Positions 1-4,207 of a stretch of DNA of 5,133 nucleotides are shown piece by piece. Where the stretch lies: assembly GCA_966250375.1 (NCBI GenBank), contig CBINHE010000170.1:1-5133 (forward strand). The letters are read 5' to 3'. This stretch comes from CAMLDH01 sp966250375 (lineage in GTDB: Bacteria > Pseudomonadota > Gammaproteobacteria > Burkholderiales > Burkholderiaceae_D). The translations under genes and the position numbers were made by a program. The notes beneath the pieces were generated by a model, which saw nothing but the letters and a program-made list of their open reading frames with translations, did no database searches and was not told the DNA's origin. The number at the start of each line of letters is the position of its first letter. Position 1 is the first letter of the stretch.

Positions 1-89
1 TATCTCAGATCGACGGAAGACAGTAAAAAGCTACAGATTTATGTCTCATATGAAAGTTTTTCGTTTTCCAGATGCATGTTGACAGGGGT

Positions 90-152
90 GGGTGCGCCCC
101 GCGCACCAGTGCTCTTGCGACGGTATCGGTGCGCGGTGCGCGGGGCGCACCC
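90..152. repeat. 18-bp perfect inverted repeat, G/C-rich (REP-like hairpin)
   Basis: The arm GGGTGCGCCCCGCGCACC (90-107) is repeated as its exact reverse complement at 135-152, with a 27-nt spacer. An extra GGTGCGC lies just before the right arm. Transcribed, this would form a very stable stem. Similar GTGCGCCCCGCGCAC-type motifs are, from memory, common dispersed extragenic elements in proteobacteria. I see no gene over it. The flanking bases 1-89 hold nothing I can identify. Confidence 0.75.
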
Positions 153-254
153 TACAGTGCTTTGCAATCCGCTCTATTTGCTGACGCGTTCCAACCGCCG
201 TATTCCCTCCCTTTCAAGGGGAGAGGTGGGAATGGGTTTAATGCCGTGGCTTGT

Positions 255-436
255 AACCCATCCCCATCCCAACCAAGGGGATTGCGCTTGCAAGCGCAAT
301 CCGCTCCGCAGGCGGATCAAAGGAGTGTCGCCTTGCAAGGCGACACCGTTGCGCAGGCGTGGGGCATGCCCCACGAAACCCCTGCTACACCATGCGATCC
401 GAATTCCCTGCTACGCCCCCTTGAAGGGGAAGGAGC
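255..436 (+). repeat. Multi-hairpin dispersed repeat, left copy
   Basis: This stretch is about 95% identical to the reverse complement of 4879-5061. It consists almost wholly of consecutive palindromes: 279-302 (24 bp, centred on CTTGCAAG), 299-317 (ATCCGC...GCGGAT), 325-346 (22 bp, centred on CTTGCAAG), 358-375 (18 bp, CGTGGGGCATGCCCCACG) and 417-429 (CCCCTTGAAGGGG). A weaker match continues leftwards to about position 200, where another CCCTTTCAAGGGG hairpin lies. The reading frames through it on both strands are by-products of the palindromes and give low-complexity peptides with no plausible starts. It resembles a non-autonomous, structured extragenic repeat. Whether it is mobile or transcribed cannot be told here. 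Confidence 0.85.
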
Positions 437-438
437 CT

Positions 439-582
439 CTAACACAGACGCATAGCAAACATCGCGCCGAACGATATTGGCTTCCCCTGTAACCAGGCTT
501 TGGCGCCCTGTGGGTCCGTCTTCTTCAGATGCTCCATCTGCAACAACAACTTCAACCGTTTGAAAGCCCATTCGATCTGCCA
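439..582 (-). pseudogene. IS4-like transposase, C-terminal remnant
   Basis: The minus strand reads WQIEWAFKRLKLLLQMEHLK followed by KTDPQGAKAWLQGK and ends in a TAG stop (complement 439-441). This matches the conserved C-terminal region of IS4-family DDE transposases, where the signature Y-x2-R-x3-E-x6-K is found. The E and the K six residues later are present (WQI-E-WAFKRL-K). The upstream Y and R positions are not: the match stops at the W codon (580-582), which lies inside the palindrome 579-615. The N-terminal ~300 residues, including the two catalytic Asp, are missing, so this cannot be an active enzyme. Its stop codon lies three bases from the end of the left multi-hairpin repeat, which suggests that repeat or rearrangement events trimmed both sides. 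Family assignment rests on motif recognition only. Confidence 0.65.
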
Positions 583-615
583 GCACCCCGCATCACTGTG
601 ATGCGGGGTGCTGGC
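579..615. repeat. Near-perfect 37-bp palindrome (18-bp arms, 1-nt centre)
   Basis: GCCAGCACCCCGCATCAC (579-596) is followed by a single T (597) and then by its exact reverse complement (598-615). It marks the junction between the IS4-like remnant on the left and unrelated sequence on the right. It could be a bidirectional terminator-like stem or a fold-back duplication made at a breakpoint. No T-run follows it on the plus strand. On the minus strand it runs straight into the transposase remnant. Confidence 0.8.
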
Positions 616-724
616 CAATACGCTGCAGTACATCCACAAAATCGGTGTACGGATCAATGCTGTGCAGGCAGCGCGTGACCAAGAGGCTTTGTACGATACC
701 GATGTGCCTGGAGCCAAGGCATGA
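602..724 (+). pseudogene. Possible 3' end of a lost gene (40 codons)
   Basis: Plus-strand codons from just after the TGA at 599-601 to the TGA at 722-724 read CGVLANTLQYIHKIGVRINA and then VQAARDQEALYDTDVPGAKA. The composition is that of an ordinary soluble or amphipathic protein C-terminus, unlike the low-complexity shadows nearby. There is no ribosome binding site, and the only early start would be GTG 608 inside the palindrome, so it is more likely the tail of a gene whose 5' part was replaced. I do not recognise the family. Chance openness of a 40-codon frame is a real alternative. Confidence 0.3.
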
Positions 725-769
725 GGTTCATGACGCCGATGCTAGCGGCCAAAATCATCCGCATCCATT

Positions 770-805
770 TCTCATCATTCCTCAACATCTCATCATTCCT
801 CAACA
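770..805. repeat. 18-bp tandem duplication, two exact copies
   Basis: TCTCATCATTCCTCAACA occurs at 770-787 and again immediately at 788-805 without mismatch. It lies in the non-coding stretch 725-1092. A 48-codon plus-strand open frame (730-876) runs through it, but it has no convincing ribosome binding site and I do not call it a gene. Confidence 0.8.
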
Positions 806-824
806 CTAAAGAACGGCAAGACGC

Positions 825-850
825 CGGATTTCTGAGAAATCCGCGTTTTT
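825..850 (+). terminator. Terminator-like hairpin followed by five T
   Basis: C-GGATTTCT (825-833) and AGAAATCC-G (835-843) pair as a 9-bp stem around a very tight turn, followed by CG and TTTTT (846-850). This has the shape of a weak rho-independent terminator on the plus strand. It would insulate the operon promoter at 1012-1040 from transcription coming through the debris region. The stem is only moderately G/C-rich, so efficiency is doubtful. It could instead be another extragenic hairpin. Confidence 0.4.
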
Positions 851-921
851 CAGCATTGCGTGATGCAAGTAAATAACTGTACGCAATCCTCGTAAACCCG
901 CACCAGCATTCGCTTCCCACG

Positions 922-936
922 CTACTGACGCAGTAG
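922..936. repeat. Small hairpin CTACTG-ACG-CAGTAG
   Basis: Six-base perfect arms (922-927 and 931-936) surround a 3-nt loop in the non-coding stretch before the operon. It lies about 75 bases upstream of the proposed -35 box. Role unknown; it may be a chance hairpin or a regulator site. Confidence 0.3.
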
Positions 937-1011
937 TAACAGTCTTCTTTTCTCGGTGACCGCCGGTTCTTCTTTCCCCTGTGCAAGGGTCTGTCGATGC
1001 TGGAACCAACA

Positions 1012-1040
1012 TTGATGCATGACCACACAAGGAATATAAG
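1012..1040 (+). promoter_or_regulatory. Sigma70-type promoter for the four-gene operon
   Basis: A -35 TTGATG (1012-1017, 4/6 to TTGACA) and a -10 TATAAG (1035-1040, 5/6 to TATAAT) are separated by exactly 17 nt. Transcription would start near 1047, giving a leader of about 46 nt before the ATG at 1093. The leader is T-rich (1048-1075). A TTGACT at about 1054 lacks a suitable -10 and is less likely. This is inferred from the motif alone. Confidence 0.55.
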
Positions 1041-1092
1041 CGATCCGCTTTTATTGACTTTTTTCCTTTTCTTAACCACAGGAGCAAACAAC

Positions 1093-1878
1093 ATGAAAAC
1101 AAATAAGACGACTACTACAATCTCCATCGGTATTGCAGCATTGCTGGTCCCATTGTCGGTGTTCGCCACAGGACCCGGCGCAAGCCTACCCTGCCCCGTA
1201 CCCGGCGCAAGCGTACTCGGCGCAGGCGTACCCGGTGCAATCGGCTACGGCGGCATCAACATTCAGAGCGGCGTGAACGGCAATTTCTCCCTCGGTTCCA
1301 ACGGAACGGCGATGTCGTATGCGCATAACAGCGAAGCAGCAACCGCAAAGGTCGGTGCAACCGCCAGCTTCATGCCGTCTTCCCGCACGGCGGCAGCGGG
1401 CGTCTCCGGTGAAACGACGAGCAACAGCGCCGGTCAGGCATATAACACGAGCACCGGTTCCGGAATGGGCATGGCGGCATCGTACGGATCTGCTGCAACG
1501 CTGGTTGGTGGCATGACCTCTATTCACGGCGTGACCACGGGCTTTAACGGTGGCGGCTCGGGAACGCAAACAAGCAATGTCATTCACGCGGGCACTAACC
1601 AAGGCAGCTATGTGATGGGCCAGACCGTGTCCGGTTTCGACGCGGGAGTGAGTTACGCTCGGCCAGCCACAACCAATTATCCCGTTGCCGGTATCGGCAG
1701 CAACCGGTCGGCAACAGTAAGCATCTCGGCATATAACACGGGATATGCAAGCGGTGCAAATGCCATGGGTGCCTTGGAAGGCATGAATGCAGCAGGCATT
1801 GCCAATATTGGATCGTCCGGCCAATTCTTCGGCAGGGAAGCCATGTCCGCCACTACCGGCATGGTCATCGCGCCATGA
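1093..1878 (+). CDS. Exported Gly/Ala/Ser/Thr-rich protein, function unknown
   Basis: This encodes 261 residues. The ATG at 1093 is chosen because AGGAG (1080-1084) lies 8 nt upstream; a longer in-frame reading from 997 would run across the promoter and has no such site. Residues 1-25 form a Sec signal peptide: basic start MKTNK, hydrophobic core ISIGIAALLVPLSV, cleavage likely after VFA. A short pentapeptide repeat follows (about residues 28-51: PGASL, PCPV, PGASV, LGAGV, PGAIG), holding the only mature cysteine (Cys34). The rest is low complexity, rich in G, A, S, T and N, with recurrent AYNT and GYASG-like pieces and almost no charged residues. That composition suits an extracellular or surface-exposed, beta-rich or fibrous protein, but I recognise no family. 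It is the first gene of the proposed operon; the next gene begins 31 nt after its stop. Its C-terminal ~20 residues (FFGREAMSATTGMVIAP) show no anchoring signal. Confidence 0.8.
   Translation: MKTNKTTTTISIGIAALLVPLSVFATGPGASLPCPVPGASVLGAGVPGAIGYGGINIQSGVNGNFSLGSNGTAMSYAHNSEAATAKVGATASFMPSSRTAAAGVSGETTSNSAGQAYNTSTGSGMGMAASYGSAATLVGGMTSIHGVTTGFNGGGSGTQTSNVIHAGTNQGSYVMGQTVSGFDAGVSYARPATTNYPVAGIGSNRSATVSISAYNTGYASGANAMGALEGMNAAGIANIGSSGQFFGREAMSATTGMVIAP
1174..1245 (+). repeat. 15-bp tandem repeats coding for PGAxx pentapeptides
   Basis: Units CCCGGCGCAAGCCTA (1174-1188), a degenerate 12-bp unit (1189-1200), CCCGGCGCAAGCGTA (1201-1215), CTCGGCGCAGGCGTA (1216-1230) and CCCGGTGCAATCGGC (1231-1245) follow in frame just after the signal peptide of the first operon gene. 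Copy-number change by slippage would add or remove five residues without a frameshift. Confidence 0.7.
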
Positions 1879-1909
1879 TCGCCTCGTCTTCCACCAAACA
1901 GGAAAGATC

Positions 1910-2515
1910 ATGAAAATCAAAACACTCATTTTGCTGGTAGCTGCCTCGTGCACAGGGTCGGCCTTGGCCGATGGTCTTGCGCTTCGCTCTAGTTACGGTT
2001 TGCAGCAAGCGTCAGCAGCGATGTCTGGGCCCGCTACAGCGACGACCAATTCCAACTCGACTGCAACCGCAATGACGAGCAGCCAAGGCGGCGCCGCTCA
2101 AGGCGTTGGAAGTCAGGGACAGGCGTTGTCGATCGACAGTCATGCCGTCTACGAGGCCCAGCAGCGCAACCCGGTCGCAACAGCGATCGCTCCGGCGCTA
2201 ACCAGCAGCAACGATACCTGTATGGGCTCCACATCTGTGGGTGGCAGCGCGGTGTCGTTTGCGTTCAGCGTCGGCAGCTCCTGGACCGATAAGAACTGCG
2301 TGATGCTCAAGAATGCGCGCGAGATCTGGAACATGGGCTTCAAGGGGGCAGCGCTGGCTCGCCTGTGCATGGACGATCTGAACAAGGAAGCGCTCGAAGC
2401 CACCGGCATTCAATGCCCGACCCGGTCAACTGCAAAAGCGCAATCGTCGGAAACAGCCGCGGCAACAACCGCGGCGAATGACAACCGCGCCATGCAGGAT
2501 CTATATGCCTATTGA
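1910..2515 (+). CDS. Exported four-cysteine protein with DTCMGS motif, function unknown
   Basis: This encodes 201 residues. The ATG at 1910 follows AGGAAAG (1900-1906); an in-frame start further upstream (1787) lies inside the previous gene. Residues 1-20 are a signal peptide (MKIKTLILLVAAS...SALA, cleavage before D21). Residues 35-75 are Ser/Thr/Ala/Gln-rich linker. A compact domain runs from about 95 to 170: NDTCMGSTSVGG, then SFAFSVGSSWTDKNC, then the helical KNAREIWNMGFKGAALARLC and LEATGIQCP. Its cysteines Cys104, Cys130, Cys153 and Cys169 could form two disulfides in the periplasm. The C-terminal ~30 residues are Ala/Thr-rich and end in YAY. From memory, small exported proteins with this DTCMGS...NC...LC...C pattern occur in phage, plasmid and island gene sets, without known function; I could not verify this. 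It lies between two other exported proteins in the proposed operon. Confidence 0.85.
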   Translation: MKIKTLILLVAASCTGSALADGLALRSSYGLQQASAAMSGPATATTNSNSTATAMTSSQGGAAQGVGSQGQALSIDSHAVYEAQQRNPVATAIAPALTSSNDTCMGSTSVGGSAVSFAFSVGSSWTDKNCVMLKNAREIWNMGFKGAALARLCMDDLNKEALEATGIQCPTRSTAKAQSSETAAATTAANDNRAMQDLYAY

Positions 2516-2546
2516 TAAGCAAGCGATGAGCGCGCGAGGAGATATC

Positions 2547-2969
2547 GTGAAAATATTCATTCCGTTTGTATTGCTTGCTGCAACGTGCAGTATCGCCGCA
2601 GCGGCAGGCGGCAATTTTCAGATCGAGCGAATGGCGAGCGGCTCGGGAACGCCGGCGGTAGGGGAGACGAACGGGACAGAAACGGCGGAATACGTCGCCG
2701 ATGGCGCGTACCATGTCTCCAACTTTTTGCCCGGGTTTCCCACCGCAGCGACTATCTGGCCTAGAGAGGTGCCAGTCACATGCGAGCTGGATCGCGCAAC
2801 CCAGCGCAAGATATGCAGCGGCTACCGTGTGATTCCCGCGATTGGTCGCGGCGAATATATCTTCGTCCGGCCGATGGAAGTCTCGGCGCCGCCACCGATA
2901 ACGGTGTCCGCGCCGCCTGAGCCCAAGCCGGTGCCGGTGCCGGTAACGACCAAAAAGCCGCTGGGTTGA
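2547..2969 (+). CDS. Small exported protein with proline-rich tail, function unknown
   Basis: This encodes 140 residues from GTG 2547. The GTG is preferred because GAGGAG (2536-2541) sits 5 nt upstream. An in-frame ATG at 2526 would add seven residues (MSARGDI) but has no comparable site. Residues 1-20 form a signal peptide (KIFIPFVLLAATCSIAAAA). The mature part has a conserved-looking core at about 54-109 (AYHVSNFLPGFPTAATIWPR, then VPVTC, KICSGY and GRGEYIFVRP), with Cys79 and Cys90 positioned to make one disulfide. Residues 113-140 are a Pro/Val/Lys tail (SAPPPITV, PPEPKPVPVPV, TTKKPLG), such as is used to cross the periplasm or peptidoglycan layer. The gene starts 31 nt after its upstream neighbour and ends 6 nt before the L,D-transpeptidase-like gene, so translation of the two is probably coupled. 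I do not recognise a named family. Confidence 0.8.
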   Translation: MKIFIPFVLLAATCSIAAAAGGNFQIERMASGSGTPAVGETNGTETAEYVADGAYHVSNFLPGFPTAATIWPREVPVTCELDRATQRKICSGYRVIPAIGRGEYIFVRPMEVSAPPPITVSAPPEPKPVPVPVTTKKPLG

Positions 2970-2975
2970 AGCATC

Positions 2976-3326
2976 ATGATTGTCGTCAATCTCGCGCTGG
3001 CCTCGATCTGTTTTTCTGGGGCATGCCATCCGGCTCTGGTCGGAACCAACACGCCTGCCGGCACATTTTCGTTGTCGCAACAGCAAACCATGGAACCGGG
3101 ATACGGAGGAGATCTCCTGGTCTATCGCGAAGACGAAAAGAATCTGTGGGCGATTCACCGCGTCTACACACTTAATCCCACAGAGCGCAGAGTAGAGCGG
3201 CTTGCTTCCGGCGGCGTTCAGCAACGACGCGCCGTGACAAAGGGTTGTATCAACATCATGCCGGACGTCTACCAGAAGCTGGTGGACTGCTGCAGCAACG
3301 ACTTTCTCGTTATCAATCAAAATTAA
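2976..3326 (+). CDS. Compact L,D-transpeptidase-like (YkuD fold) protein
   Basis: This encodes 116 residues. L,D-transpeptidases form 3-3 cross-links in peptidoglycan, or attach proteins to it, through an acyl-enzyme on a catalytic cysteine. The visible YkuD hallmarks, in order, are: GTNTPAGTF (23-31, the family's TPxGxF element), a YGGDLL strand (43-48), the catalytic-type histidine in AIHRV (His61), an Arg/Ser segment ERRVERLAS (70-78), and the active-site motif TKGCIN (88-93) with nucleophile Cys91, corresponding to the [S/T]-x-G-C-[IH]-[RN] consensus. The protein is nearly the bare domain. Its N-terminus (MIVVNLALASICFSGACHP) can be read as the first beta-strands of the fold or as a weak signal sequence, so how it reaches the periplasm is unclear. 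Extra cysteines at 12, 17, 105 and 106 are unusual. No strong ribosome site precedes the ATG, which lies 6 nt after the previous stop, so translational coupling is likely. It is the last gene of the operon. Confidence 0.75.
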   Translation: MIVVNLALASICFSGACHPALVGTNTPAGTFSLSQQQTMEPGYGGDLLVYREDEKNLWAIHRVYTLNPTERRVERLASGGVQQRRAVTKGCINIMPDVYQKLVDCCSNDFLVINQN

Positions 3327-3328
3327 CG

Positions 3329-3350
3329 CGAAAGTCGCGTAGCGACTCTC
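3329..3350 (+). terminator. Hairpin after the operon (possible weak terminator)
   Basis: GAAAGTCGC and GCGACTCTC flank GTA just after the L,D-transpeptidase stop; the inner six pairs (3333-3338 with 3342-3347) are perfect and one outer pair is mismatched. The following bases are CTTCCCACC rather than a T-run, so this is a poor intrinsic terminator and may be a REP-type or mRNA 3'-end stabilising stem. The rest of 3351-3434 holds nothing I can identify. Confidence 0.35.
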
Positions 3351-3434
3351 TTCCCACCCCTGCCTCACATCATCGGACAGTCCATCGCGACCGCATAAAC
3401 ACGGGACGGGAGACACTCGCCTCGACTTATTGCA

Positions 3435-3860
3435 GTGTTGCTTTTGATGCGATTACCTTGCGGAAACGAAGCGCGGCATCTGGAACTAATTCTCTTCGAC
3501 GGTCTGACTTGGGCTGAGAGGGCCCAGGATCTGAAGCTTGCCTTGCGCCACCTCCAAGAGATGCCGGACAAGATTAGCAATCTTTCTATCCCGGAGAAAA
3601 CGGCTCTCAGAGAAATTTTTAGCGACATGCTGACTAAGGTGCGGGAAAAACAATCGGAAATCGAAGGGGTACTCAATCCTCCCTCCAGTGAAGGAGATGC
3701 GGCTTCGTTTCAATCTGAAATCCGGAAAGAGTCGCCTCTTGATCTTGAGGAAGAAGATGCGGCTTCGTTTCAATCTGAAATTCGGGCAGAGAGGCTTCCT
3801 GAGGGATTGGTGAGCGCGCGGATAACGTTGACAACGTATCCGACGTGGAAGAACAAATAG
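3435..3860 (+). CDS. Repeat-rich coiled-coil protein, N-terminal segment (probably frameshifted)
   Basis: This frame gives 141 residues from GTG 3435, or 137 from ATG 3447 (MRLPCGNEARHLELILFDG). Neither start has a clear ribosome site; the frame is open from 3399, so the true start is uncertain. The body is acidic and helical (TWAERAQDLKLALRHLQ, PDKISNLSIPEKTALREIF, DMLTKVREKQSEIEGVL), followed by a 20-residue tandem repeat DAASFQSEIR. After about residue 123 the sequence changes character (SARITLTTYPTWKNK) and stops at 3860. Meanwhile the frame one base earlier, open from 3803, reads GIGERADNVDNVSDVEEQIE and continues into the next segment. One extra G in the GGG at 3803-3805 would join them. 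I infer a single ancestral gene spanning 3435-4811. No signal peptide, and no family recognised. The base composition is more A/T-rich than the upstream operon. Confidence 0.55.
   Translation: MLLLMRLPCGNEARHLELILFDGLTWAERAQDLKLALRHLQEMPDKISNLSIPEKTALREIFSDMLTKVREKQSEIEGVLNPPSSEGDAASFQSEIRKESPLDLEEEDAASFQSEIRAERLPEGLVSARITLTTYPTWKNK
3691..3810 (+). repeat. 60-bp tandem duplication (20 codons), two units
   Basis: The units 3691-3750 and 3751-3810 share a 27-bp identical block (3695-3721 and 3755-3781) and then diverge. They encode DAASFQSEIRKESPLDLEEE and DAASFQSEIRAERLPEGLV. The exact multiple of three shows the duplication was tolerated in a coding frame. Confidence 0.85.
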
Positions 3861-4207
3861 AGAAGCTATCTGACATGCTTCGACCTGTTGCTGAACGTTT
3901 GCGCGAACAGGCTCAGCGCTTGCGCGAGTTGGATTCCGCGCATGAAGAGGCGGAGAAGCTCAACGAAGAAACGCGCCTGGAAGAATTGAAGGAATCGGGT
4001 TTCGAATTTGGGACAGATACAGATAATACGATAAGGGAAATCTCGGAAATCCTGCAAACCCCGGAAGTCGAATTATTGAATCCTACTAAAGAGAGCGCAG
4101 AAATAATACACTCGAAAATCATGCAAGACCCGGACTTCAAATTACTGGATCCTGAAGAGACAAAAGAAATAATACAGAAGGCGCTATTCAGCGCCCGCTG
4201 TACTTGA
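3845..4207 (+). CDS. Repeat-rich coiled-coil protein, middle segment (probably frameshifted)
   Basis: This encodes 120 residues if started at GTG 3845, which overlaps the previous frame by 16 bases. No ribosome site supports that start, and the frame is open back to 3803. Residues about 1-50 are a highly charged coiled coil with a clear heptad duplication (ERLREQA, QRLRELD) followed by SAHEEAEKLNEETRLEELKE. Residues about 70-115 contain a 23-residue tandem repeat (LQTPEVELLNPTKESAEIIH then MQDPDFKLLDPEETKEIIQ). The frame ends in ALFSARCT and TGA at 4205-4207. The neighbouring frame, open from 4173, takes over with APAVLESTREILTKLTRI. Removing one C from the CCC at 4194-4196 would give ALFSAAVLESTREILTKL without a stop. 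I read this as the middle of one broken gene rather than a free-standing protein. Confidence 0.5.
   Translation: MEEQIEKLSDMLRPVAERLREQAQRLRELDSAHEEAEKLNEETRLEELKESGFEFGTDTDNTIREISEILQTPEVELLNPTKESAEIIHSKIMQDPDFKLLDPEETKEIIQKALFSARCT
4052..4189 (+). repeat. 69-bp tandem duplication (23 codons), degenerate
   Basis: The first unit (4052-4120) encodes LQTPEVELLNPTKESAEIIH plus SKI. The second begins at 4121 and encodes MQDPDFKLLDPEETKEIIQK plus AL, with one codon deleted. Conserved DNA blocks include TGCAA, ATTATTGAATCCT/ATTACTGGATCCT and GAAATAATACA. Confidence 0.75.

Noticed and set aside
72..492. Open frames over the left repeat on both strands (and 4854-5114 on the minus strand)
   Set aside because: They are translations of palindromes (peptides such as LRSGLRLQAQ), identical in both repeat copies, without starts or ribosome sites.
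730..876. 48-codon plus-strand frame beginning MTPMLAAKIIRIHFSSFLN
   Set aside because: No convincing ribosome site, contains the 18-bp tandem duplication and the terminator-like hairpin; probably chance.
654..1169. 171-codon minus-strand open frame with a hydrophobic start
   Set aside because: It starts inside the signal-peptide region of the first operon gene, crosses the promoter, terminator-like hairpin and 18-bp tandem repeat, and shows no protein-like conservation.
1186..1953. 255-codon minus-strand open frame
   Set aside because: Antisense to the Gly/Ala-rich gene; Cys/Arg/His-rich shadow composition.
2340..3416. 358-codon minus-strand open frame, the longest in the window
   Set aside because: It runs antisense to three well-supported genes and is rich in Arg, His, Cys and Ser as expected of a shadow frame. 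No ribosome site or recognisable domain.
3850..3862. Programmed -1 frameshifting before the TAG at 3858-3860
   Set aside because: No X-XXY-YYZ slippery heptamer in the overlap and no obvious downstream stem; a simple indel at the GGG run explains the switch better.
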